Assembly: GCA_903901425.1 (NCBI GenBank)
Contig: CAIURC010000134.1
Location: forward strand, 1 to 51,686
Length of the DNA stretch: 51,686 nt
Direction of reading: 5' to 3'
From: an uncultured Spartobacteria bacterium
Lineage (GTDB): Bacteria > Verrucomicrobiota > Verrucomicrobiia > Chthoniobacterales > Chthoniobacteraceae
Below the pieces are notes generated by a model. It had not been told where the DNA came from. It did not search any database and saw only the letters and a list, made by a program, of their open reading frames with translations. Position 1 is the stretch's first letter, and every line of letters starts with the position of its first letter. Shown in pieces: positions 34,288-41,439 of this stretch. The translations under genes were made by a program, and so were the position numbers.

Positions 34288-35661
34288 TTAGAATTCGACG
34301 CCGAGCTGGATGGTGGCCAGCTGGGTGGCGTTCACGCCGCCGGAAGGCAGGAGGGTGAGGTCCTGATCGATCTGGCGCGTGGCGCTGTAGGCCAGCGAGA
34401 CGCTGGCTGCGTTGGTCAGATTATAGCAGGTGCCCACTTGGAAACCGCGCTGGTTCAGGTACCCCAGACCGAAGTCCGAGTCGCTGAATCCCTGGTTCAC
34501 AGAGCCTGCGCCGAGATGGCGGTAGTTGGCGTAGAAGGACAGATCGCCCTTGGTGACATTGTCGCCGATTTTGAACCCGAGCAGGTAGGCGAGGCGATCT
34601 TCGTTTCCGCTGGTGGAGGCCACCAAGCGGTCCGTGGCGGTGGAGGCTTCAAAGTTGTAAGCGAAATCCCAGAGGAGTTTCACCGGGGCTCCAGCCAGAT
34701 CAAAGCTCACGTCGCCAGGGAGCAGAAGTGCACCTACGTCGTTGGCCACATCCGCCGTTGCAGCCAAGGCTGAACCGCCCAATCCGAGGGTGCCTTTCCG
34801 CGGATTGTTGGAGCTGAAAGCGCCATTGGCCCAGAGCACGCCGGGAGCAACGGTGACCTTGGCGGGCCCGAGGTCGGCAGAGGCTTTCACCTGCGCCTGG
34901 TAGAGCCAGGCATCGGTGTTCCGGCTGCGTCCGAGCACTGCGGAGGATTCAAAGGACTGGTTGTTGCCGCTGATGAACTGACCAGCGATCAGATCCAGAC
35001 CAAACCCACCGCCCAAGTTCATCAGCTTGGCCAGATCGACTTTCTCGGTGACGCCGTCCAGGCGCACATCGCGGTCCCAGACCATTTCGGTGGAATAGAA
35101 CGGCACAGCTTGGCGGCCGCCGACCAAAGAGACTTCTGGGATCGGATTCCAGCCCACATAAGCTTTGCTGATGGCCACTTTGTAGTCGCCGCTGCCGTCC
35201 GCGTCCTGACCCAAGGTCACAAACCGGTCGGTCGGGCTGGAGCCAGTCGAGAATTCAAATCCCGCGAAGAGGTCCTCGGCGAGTGTCACTTCAGCGCCCA
35301 ACAGGAGGCGGAACCGGAAGGACTGATCCTGGAAATCGTTGCCAGATCCGTCCAAGTCGGCGTTGGCGTGCTGCCAGCGCAGTCGCAGATCACCGTAGAT
35401 TTTCAGCTGCTCAATCGAGTCGCTCAGCTTGAGCTTGGAGGGCGCCACGGAGGTCACGGTTGCGCCTTTGGCGTCCACCACGGATTTTCCAGATTTGGCA
35501 GGCTTGGAGGTCTCGGCGAGGATGGAATCGGCATCGCTCTTTTTGATGAGCCCGCGGGAAACCAGAAGCTTCAGAAGGGCTTCTTCGCTGCCGTAAGCGC
35601 TCGAGGCGGATGCGCCAGCGATGGCGAGTGCGGCCAGAGTCGTGAATGTGCGTTTCAGCAT
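34288..35661 (-). CDS. putative outer-membrane porin
   Basis: 457 residues from ATG 35661. A signal peptide (MLKRTFTTLAALAIAGASAS) is followed by a short helical segment EALLKLLVSRGLIKKSDADS, seen at the N terminus of verrucomicrobial 'putative porin' proteins and used for peptidoglycan or trimer contact. The rest is alternating beta strands rich in aromatic girdle residues (LKIYGDLRLRWQHA, FLLGAEVT-like, LSFYANYRHLG), ending in Phe (LGVEF) as required for barrel insertion. About 16 strands are expected. Likely a general or phosphate/sugar channel. Terminator at 34228-34258; inverted repeat at 35728-35743 upstream. Confidence 0.85.
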   Translation of the reverse strand: MLKRTFTTLAALAIAGASASSAYGSEEALLKLLVSRGLIKKSDADSILAETSKPAKSGKSVVDAKGATVTSVAPSKLKLSDSIEQLKIYGDLRLRWQHANADLDGSGNDFQDQSFRFRLLLGAEVTLAEDLFAGFEFSTGSSPTDRFVTLGQDADGSGDYKVAISKAYVGWNPIPEVSLVGGRQAVPFYSTEMVWDRDVRLDGVTEKVDLAKLMNLGGGFGLDLIAGQFISGNNQSFESSAVLGRSRNTDAWLYQAQVKASADLGPAKVTVAPGVLWANGAFSSNNPRKGTLGLGGSALAATADVANDVGALLLPGDVSFDLAGAPVKLLWDFAYNFEASTATDRLVASTSGNEDRLAYLLGFKIGDNVTKGDLSFYANYRHLGAGSVNQGFSDSDFGLGYLNQRGFQVGTCYNLTNAASVSLAYSATRQIDQDLTLLPSGGVNATQLATIQLGVEF

Positions 35662-35727
35662 TGTGTTTTCAGGGTTTAAGGTTTGAACACAGCCCGGCTG
35701 AGGCAGCACGGGACCGAGAAAAAGTTA

Positions 35728-35743
35728 AATTCTGCACAGAATT
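35728..35743. promoter_or_regulatory. inverted repeat upstream of the porin gene
   Basis: AATTCTG-ca-CAGAATT, arms of 7 bp exact with a two-base centre, 67 nt upstream of the porin start in the AT-richest part of the spacer. It could be a dimeric repressor or activator site for the porin. No factor is known for it. Confidence 0.4.
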
Positions 35744-35884
35744 GCACAAGTTCTTTTCGCAGGATGCGCAAAAGGCGACATTGGGGCGCTGGGTAACGGA
35801 ACCGCGGTGCCAGCCCTGTTTCCGGACTGCGGCAGACATGTTTTTGTACCTCTCATTCTCCCGCGGCGCGGCTAGTATGTAGAG

Positions 35885-36823
35885 ATGGAGACACTTGGAA
35901 GGGTCGCAGTCGTGGGAGCAGGAGCGGTGGGGCTTTATTATGGGGGCTTGCTGGCGCTGGGCGGCGCGGATGTGCATTTTCTGCTCCGGTCAGATCTCGA
36001 GGCGGTGAAAAAAGGGGGGCTCACCATCGAAACTGGAGGCAGCACGCTGCGGCTGGAAGGCGTTCAGGCGTACGGGAATACCGAGGAAATCGGGCCGTGT
36101 GATCTGGTGTTGATTGCATTGAAGACGACGTCCAATAGCGCGCTGGAGGCTATTCTTCCCCCGTTGTTGGGACCGAACACGCGTCTTCTGACGCTCCAGA
36201 ACGGACTCGGGAACGAGGAATACCTGGCGGAGCGCTGGGGGAAAGAGCGGGTTCTTGGGGGGCTCTGTTATGTCTGCCTCAACCGGACGGCGCCCGGGCA
36301 TGTGCTGCATCTGGACCGCGGCTCGCTTTCGCTGGGAGATTTTGGGCGGCCCCCGGGAAGTCTGGTGAGGGCCGTCGCGGCTGCGCTTGGTGCGATGGGG
36401 GTCGATGTGCGCGTGGTGGAGAGTTTGGGCGAGGAACGTTGGCGGAAACTGCTTTGGAATATTCCCTTCAACGGGCTCTCGATCGCCGCTGGCGGCGTGA
36501 CGGTGGCCGATGTGTTGGCGGACGAATCGCTTCGCCAACTGGCGTGGGAGCTCATGGAGGAAGCCCGTGGCATTGCGGTCCGGCTCGGGCACGCGATTCC
36601 CGTGGAATACTCCCGGTACCATCTCGAACGCAGCGGGGCGATGGGCCCGTACCGGACCTCAAGCCTGATCGACTGGGAACTTGGGCGTCCGGTGGAGGTC
36701 GAGTCGATTTGGGGTGAGGCGGTCCGATTGGGAGTCGGCCTTTCTATACCCCGTCTGGAGATGCTCTACACGCTCCTCAAAAGTGTGGTGAGCAGGCCGC
36801 GCCGATCAGTCGCGGAGGCCTGA
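35885..36823 (+). CDS. panE: ketopantoate reductase-family protein (PanE/ApbA)
   Basis: 312 residues. The NADP-binding Rossmann start is VAVVGAGAVGLYYGG, then LIALKTTSN and TLQNGLGNEEYLAERWG, as in 2-dehydropantoate 2-reductase. The catalytic Lys lies in ERWRKLLWNIPFN and the C-terminal ketopantoate site in YRTSSLIDWELGRPVEVESI. Length is normal. It would reduce 2-dehydropantoate to pantoate for coenzyme A, though the family includes paralogues of other specificity. A TAGTAT box lies 7 nt before the ATG (35873-35878), which would make the message almost leaderless. A plus-strand terminator follows at 36842. Confidence 0.85.
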   Translation: METLGRVAVVGAGAVGLYYGGLLALGGADVHFLLRSDLEAVKKGGLTIETGGSTLRLEGVQAYGNTEEIGPCDLVLIALKTTSNSALEAILPPLLGPNTRLLTLQNGLGNEEYLAERWGKERVLGGLCYVCLNRTAPGHVLHLDRGSLSLGDFGRPPGSLVRAVAAALGAMGVDVRVVESLGEERWRKLLWNIPFNGLSIAAGGVTVADVLADESLRQLAWELMEEARGIAVRLGHAIPVEYSRYHLERSGAMGPYRTSSLIDWELGRPVEVESIWGEAVRLGVGLSIPRLEMLYTLLKSVVSRPRRSVAEA

Positions 36824-36841
36824 CGCCCGGGAACGAGTGCG

Positions 36842-36875
36842 CCGCGCCCGGCCCCTGTTCAGGGCGCGGTTTTTT
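36842..36875 (+). terminator. intrinsic terminator of the PanE-like gene
   Basis: An 8-bp GC stem (CCGCGCCC / GGGCGCGG) with a 12-nt loop, followed by six T. It lies 19 nt after the PanE stop and overlaps the last codons of the convergent ArnT-like gene. Confidence 0.75.
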
Positions 36876-38367
36876 CGAGAAGCAGATAGGCGCTGGCTTT
36901 GCCCTCGATCTTTCCAGTCTGCAAAATTTGCCGCGCGTTTGGGAGGGTGGGCACCAGCGTTTTTTTGGATTTCTCAGGAACAATCAGGAACCGGAGCGGG
37001 CCTTCTGACCATGCCTTTCGCGCGGTGTCCTCGGAGAGAAACCGGGTTTGGCGGGTGTACAGGAGCAGTCCCTCGTCGCCCCCCCGGACAACGCCCAGTT
37101 GAGCAGGAGAGTTTGCGGCCAGTGCGAGAGCCTTTTTCCCCAGGTCCACGAGGGCGGACTGGTGATTGGAGTACGCCCAGATGGCCTTGGAAATGGCGTA
37201 TGCGGAACTGAACAGGGCGGCGGCTCCAACCGCGCTGAGGGCAAGACGCTGCACGGTTTTTGCCGGGAAACGGGAGTTGCCCATCGTGGGAATCCATGCG
37301 GACAACAGAAGGCAGAGAGGCGGGATGGCAGGCAGGATCCGGTCAAAGCGTTTGGACGGGATCAGGGACATGAACAGGAGTCCGCCGAAGCCCCAGCAGG
37401 CCAGCCAGAGGACGGCCGGTTCACGGAACCTGCGTCGGATTTCTGGCAATGCACACAGACAGGCGAGAAGGAGGCCCCAAGGCTGCCAGCGCAGCAAAAG
37501 CAGGCCGACATAGAAAAACGGGTTCCGGGGCTGGTGTACGGCGTTTTCACCGGTCTGGAACCGGCCAAGGAATTCGCGCAGAACCACCTGCTCATAAAAT
37601 TCCGGGCTGATCGCGATCCCGATCCCGGCCCAGAGCAGAAACAGAAGCAACGGTGCGATCCATGGCAGGAAGCCCGGCCACGCGAACCGGCGGGAGTCCT
37701 TGGAGAACAGGGCAAACGCCGCAAGGCCGGGCAGAAGAAACGCGAACGCGATCGGGCCTTTGAGGAGCATCGAGGCGAGAATTGAGGCAAAGAGACCCCA
37801 GCGCGCCCGCGGGGACCAAGGCGACTGGGCACGGACTTGTTGGAGTACGAGGAGTCCGGCTGCAGTGATGGATGCGGTGAGCAGCATGTCGGTCCGGACC
37901 AAGCTGGCGAGCCGAGGCGTGAAAACGGTGAGCGCAAACGCGGCCACCGCGACCGGCCCCCCCAGACGGGTTCCTGCAAGCGAGTTGCCCAGTGTCCAAA
38001 GTGCCCGGAGCAGAAACGCCGCGACCAAAAGAGAGGGAATGCGCCATGCGAGCGGCCATGCGAGCGTGTTGAGCGAGCCGCCCAGAAGATTGTAGGCTCC
38101 AGCCGAGATCCAGCCCGCGAGGGGAGGCTTCGTGGCAATTTTTCCCGAGGGCGTGTGCTGGAAGATCCACTGCCCGGTTTCCACCATTTCAAACGACACA
38201 AAAGCCTGTTTTGCCTGGTCGTAGTCGTCCAGATGCCAGGGAAGGTTCCGGACCACGAAAAGCACGGCAATCAACGCACAGAGTGCGGGTCCGAGCCAGC
38301 GCGGGAGAGCTGGCAGCCCCTGAACATGGGTTGATTCCGGTTCCGCCGGTTTCTCTGCAGAATTCAT
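36859..38367 (-). CDS. ArnT/PMT-like membrane glycosyltransferase
   Basis: 502 residues from ATG 38367, which overlaps the LpxB stop by 4 nt (ATGA). About eleven or twelve membrane segments fill the first 400 residues. The first extracytoplasmic loop has DDYDQAKQAFVSFEMV, the acidic catalytic loop of GT-C enzymes, followed by KIATKPPLAGWISAG, a signature of ArnT (GKPPLxxW). A C-terminal soluble domain follows. ArnT adds 4-amino-arabinose from undecaprenyl phosphate to lipid A. Placement directly after lpxB supports lipid A modification, but the sugar is not certain. Its 3' end shares DNA with the PanE terminator. Confidence 0.85.
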   Translation of the reverse strand: MNSAEKPAEPESTHVQGLPALPRWLGPALCALIAVLFVVRNLPWHLDDYDQAKQAFVSFEMVETGQWIFQHTPSGKIATKPPLAGWISAGAYNLLGGSLNTLAWPLAWRIPSLLVAAFLLRALWTLGNSLAGTRLGGPVAVAAFALTVFTPRLASLVRTDMLLTASITAAGLLVLQQVRAQSPWSPRARWGLFASILASMLLKGPIAFAFLLPGLAAFALFSKDSRRFAWPGFLPWIAPLLLFLLWAGIGIAISPEFYEQVVLREFLGRFQTGENAVHQPRNPFFYVGLLLLRWQPWGLLLACLCALPEIRRRFREPAVLWLACWGFGGLLFMSLIPSKRFDRILPAIPPLCLLLSAWIPTMGNSRFPAKTVQRLALSAVGAAALFSSAYAISKAIWAYSNHQSALVDLGKKALALAANSPAQLGVVRGGDEGLLLYTRQTRFLSEDTARKAWSEGPLRFLIVPEKSKKTLVPTLPNARQILQTGKIEGKASAYLLLEKTAP

Positions 38368-39524
38368 GGCCGCGGGTGTGCAGCAGCCGCCCCGCCGGGC
38401 CGGAGGGAGTTCATGTGGCTGTGAATGGCTTCTGCGGCCCGGTCTGCAGCGCCCGGTCGGCCCAGGCCCGCAATCACATCCGCCAAGCATCGAGCGGCCT
38501 CGGTCGCGGCTTTGGGCGAGTCCAGAAGCCGCTGGAGTTCCTCGGCCATTGGCTCTGGAGTCGCTGCCGATTGCAGAAATTCCCGCGCAATTTCGCGGCC
38601 CGCCAGAAGGTTGGGCATTCCGAGGAACGGCACTTTGACCAGAAGCTTGCCCACGACCCAGGTCAGCCATGCCACTTTGTAGACGATGATCATGGGCATC
38701 GCGAAGTAGGCGGCTTCCAACGTGGCGGTTCCCGATGCGACCATTCCCGCTGAAGCCTGCTGCATGAGCGCATGGGCAGCCCGGTCCCGGATCGGACAGA
38801 AGCCCGGGTCCAATCCCTCCGCAGAAACAAGGTCCGCCATGAGCCGGCCCACCTTTTCCGAAGCCGCTGCAGCCAGGAACCGGGTGCCCGGCCGGCGTCT
38901 CCGGAGTTCGCGCGCTGCGCGGAGCAGGACCGGGAAAATCTTGCGGACTTCCTTTTCGCGGCTGCCCGGCAATAGCGCCACAAGGTCTGGATCCCGGCTG
39001 ATTCCAAGGTTTTTCTGGGCGAGCGAATCGAGCAGGGGATGGCCCACGCAGACCGCGTGGAGACCGGAGTTTTGGTAGAGGTCAGTCTCGAAGGGGAACA
39101 GGCAGAGCATCAGGTTGAGGAACTGTGCCATTTTTGGAATCCGGCCGCGGTTCCATGCCCAGACCTGGGGGCTGATGTAGTAGAGGAGTTGGAGTTGGGG
39201 ATGCGCAGCGCGCAGCGCCTTTGCCAGGCGGAGGTTGAACCCGGGGTAGTCGATGAAAATGACGGCATCGGGTTGGAGCGCGGCGATCTCTCGGCGCATC
39301 CGCTCAAACTGGCGTTTGAAGTACGGGTAGTTGCGGAGGACATCCCAGAGCCCGACCACGGCGTGTTCAGTCCATTCCAGAAATGGGGCTGAACACAGGG
39401 GGCGCATCTGGGAACCGCCGGCACCATGGAACACGGCGCTTGGAAAACGCGGGGAAAGCGCGCGGATGAGTTCGGCTCCCCGGGAGTCACCGCTGGTTTC
39501 CCCGGCGACAAGGTAGAATTTCAT
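38364..39524 (-). CDS. lpxB: lipid-A-disaccharide synthase
   Basis: 386 residues from ATG 39524 (MKFYLVAGETSGDSRG). The N-terminal GETSGD motif is diagnostic of LpxB, and GAGGSQM and IFIDYPGFNLRLA follow. The GT-B C-terminal domain contains VALLPGSREKEVRKIFPVLL, the UDP-binding signature, and VASGTATLEAAYFAMPMIIVY. It joins UDP-2,3-diacylglucosamine and lipid X to make the lipid A disaccharide at the membrane. It is 32 nt after the Gfo/Idh gene and 4 nt overlapping the ArnT-like gene, in a minus-strand lipid A series. Confidence 0.95.
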   Translation of the reverse strand: MKFYLVAGETSGDSRGAELIRALSPRFPSAVFHGAGGSQMRPLCSAPFLEWTEHAVVGLWDVLRNYPYFKRQFERMRREIAALQPDAVIFIDYPGFNLRLAKALRAAHPQLQLLYYISPQVWAWNRGRIPKMAQFLNLMLCLFPFETDLYQNSGLHAVCVGHPLLDSLAQKNLGISRDPDLVALLPGSREKEVRKIFPVLLRAARELRRRRPGTRFLAAAASEKVGRLMADLVSAEGLDPGFCPIRDRAAHALMQQASAGMVASGTATLEAAYFAMPMIIVYKVAWLTWVVGKLLVKVPFLGMPNLLAGREIAREFLQSAATPEPMAEELQRLLDSPKAATEAARCLADVIAGLGRPGAADRAAEAIHSHMNSLRPGGAAAAHPRP

Positions 39525-39556
39525 GGTCAATGGAGCGGGACGCAGGGGGAAACGCC

Positions 39557-40552
39557 TCAGAGGGACTCGATCTGCCGCGTGATCTGGAGCGCCAGATCCA
39601 GCGCGGCAGTGGCCTGGTGGCCCGTCACCTTGGGCTGAATCCCTGTCCTTGCGCATTCCAGAAACGATGCAAGTTCCCGGCGCAGGGGTTCCCCTTTTTC
39701 AATCAGCACCGGTTCCCGGACAATTTTGCGGCCGGCAAACTCCGACACAATCGATTCGTCCCGCGAGGCGAGCAGTTTTTTGAAGAGGGAGCTTTCAGGT
39801 TCCGCGGAATTGGCCAGGCGGTAGAAGAAGCCCTCCTGTTTCTGGTAGTCGAGCGAGAGGTAGCCGTCCTTTTGGAACACGCGAATTTTCCGGAGGCGCT
39901 CCGGGCTGACCCTGCTGACTGTGACATTCGCCACGCAGCCGTTTTCGAACCGGATTCGGGCGTTGGCGATGTCTTCGCCCTTGCTGAGTACCGGGATGCC
40001 AACGGCGTCCACCGAGGCGATGGGAGACCGGACCAGATGAAGAATGATCTCGAGGTCATGGATCATCAGATCCAGCACCACGCCGATTTCGGTGCTGCGA
40101 TTGGGGTACGGCGAAAGGCGGTGGCTTTCGATGAAGCGGGGCTGGTTGAGTTTGGCTTCCAGCGCGCTCAGGGCGGGGTTGAACCGTTCGATGTGGCCCA
40201 CTTGGAGCACCAGGTTTTTTTGCTGGGCGAGCAGAGAGAGCGCATGAGCGTCTGCCGTGTTCTCCGTGATGGGTTTTTCCACCAGCACATGGCGGCCCTG
40301 CTGGAGCAGAAAGCTGGCCACCGGGAAGTGGGTGGGGGTGGGGGTCGCAACGGTTGCGGCGTCCACCAGACTCGCAAACTCCTCAAGGCTTGAAGTGGGT
40401 TTGGCGCCGTACTGGCCGGCAATTTCCCGGGCGGTATCCGGGTTCGCGTCGTAGATGGCTGTGAACGTGCAGTCCGGAAGGTCCGCAAGAATGCGGGCAT
40501 GATTTTTTCCGATGCTGCCAGTGCCGACAACGCCGGCGCGGATGGGGCTCAT
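39557..40552 (-). CDS. Gfo/Idh/MocA-family oxidoreductase in the lipid A operon
   Basis: 331 residues. The NAD(P) fold starts AGVVGTGSIGKNHARILADL. The conserved EKP motif is present (HVLVEKPITENTADAH), and a C-terminal Gfo/Idh domain follows with a FIESHRLSPYPNRSTEIGV substrate region and a catalytic His near DLMIHDLEIILHL. It overlaps LpxI by 4 nt and precedes LpxB. In some bacteria GnnA, a protein of this family, oxidises UDP-GlcNAc at C3 so that GnnB can aminate it and give amide-linked lipid A. The location makes that role attractive, but no aminotransferase is near. Confidence 0.85.
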   Translation of the reverse strand: MSPIRAGVVGTGSIGKNHARILADLPDCTFTAIYDANPDTAREIAGQYGAKPTSSLEEFASLVDAATVATPTPTHFPVASFLLQQGRHVLVEKPITENTADAHALSLLAQQKNLVLQVGHIERFNPALSALEAKLNQPRFIESHRLSPYPNRSTEIGVVLDLMIHDLEIILHLVRSPIASVDAVGIPVLSKGEDIANARIRFENGCVANVTVSRVSPERLRKIRVFQKDGYLSLDYQKQEGFFYRLANSAEPESSLFKKLLASRDESIVSEFAGRKIVREPVLIEKGEPLRRELASFLECARTGIQPKVTGHQATAALDLALQITRQIESL

Positions 40553-41364
40553 AAGGTTCGGGGTTGGCCGTGGAGGGTGATCCCCTCCTTTTCGGCGAGT
40601 TCAAAAAGCCGTTCGCGTTCCAAGAGGAGCGTGCGGCGGGCTTCCACCGCAATCACCGAGATCCGCGCCTCCCGGGCGGCTTCAAGCGTGAGAGGGCCAA
40701 CCACCGGAACGTCGAACCGGAAATCCTGGTTGGGCTTGGACACCTTCACCATCACGGAGTCTTTGCGCCCGAGTTCGCCGCCGCGCCGGATGGCGGCGTT
40801 GGTTCCTTCGAATGCTTCCACGGCAAGCACGGTGCCGCCCTTCACCACCACGGTCTGGCCAATGTCGAGCCGGCTCGATTCCTTGGCGATCCGGTAACCG
40901 AACTCCACATCGGCCTGGGCGCGCCGGCTCAGTTTCGGGCCGGCGATCCGGCCTTCCGGGGCGAGAAACTCCTCCATGTAACTGGTGGCCGGCAGCAGTT
41001 CGACGCCGACCTTCTGCATTTCGTCGGCAATCGCGCCGAAGATGGATTCCGCGTTGCGTTCCCGGAGTTTGCCCAGCAGCACCAATGCCTTGAGGTCGGG
41101 TCTGAGATCAAACAGGTTTTTCGGGTGGATCTGGCCAGACATCACCGCGCGCGGTGTTCCAGAATCGCGGAGGAACCGGAGAAGGCGTCCGAGTTGCCCG
41201 ACGCGCATCCACTCGATCGAGTCCACCAGCGGAACCAAGTCTTTGGAGGTCTCGTTTTCAAATGCCGCCGCAACAATCCTAGGGACGCCCGCCGCGCGCG
41301 CGGCACGGGCCATGGCGAGGGGATAGGCGCCGCTTCCGGCAATGATGGCGAGTGGGGTTTCCAA
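40549..41364 (-). CDS. lpxI: UDP-2,3-diacylglucosamine pyrophosphatase LpxI
   Basis: About 271 residues if it starts at the TTG 41364 (product ETPLAIIAGSGAYP, matching the LpxI N terminus); another TTG at 41421 would add 19 residues. Two LpxI domains: an N-terminal Rossmann-like part (GQLGRLLRFLRDSGTPRAVM, SGQIHPKNLFDLRPDL) and a C-terminal part with VVVKGGTVLAVEAFEGTNAA and DFRFDVPVVGPLTLE. It hydrolyses UDP-diacylglucosamine to lipid X, a role filled by LpxH in enterobacteria. Start not certain. Downstream of topB by 75 nt; overlaps the Gfo/Idh gene (ATGA). Confidence 0.88.
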   Translation of the reverse strand: METPLAIIAGSGAYPLAMARAARAAGVPRIVAAAFENETSKDLVPLVDSIEWMRVGQLGRLLRFLRDSGTPRAVMSGQIHPKNLFDLRPDLKALVLLGKLRERNAESIFGAIADEMQKVGVELLPATSYMEEFLAPEGRIAGPKLSRRAQADVEFGYRIAKESSRLDIGQTVVVKGGTVLAVEAFEGTNAAIRRGGELGRKDSVMVKVSKPNQDFRFDVPVVGPLTLEAAREARISVIAVEARRTLLLERERLFELAEKEGITLHGQPRTL

Positions 41365-41439
41365 AGTGCGCGTGACTCTAAAAGACAACCCGTGCTGCTG
41401 TCCAGCGGACCCCGGCGCCAACCCCGTTTCCGGGCCGGA

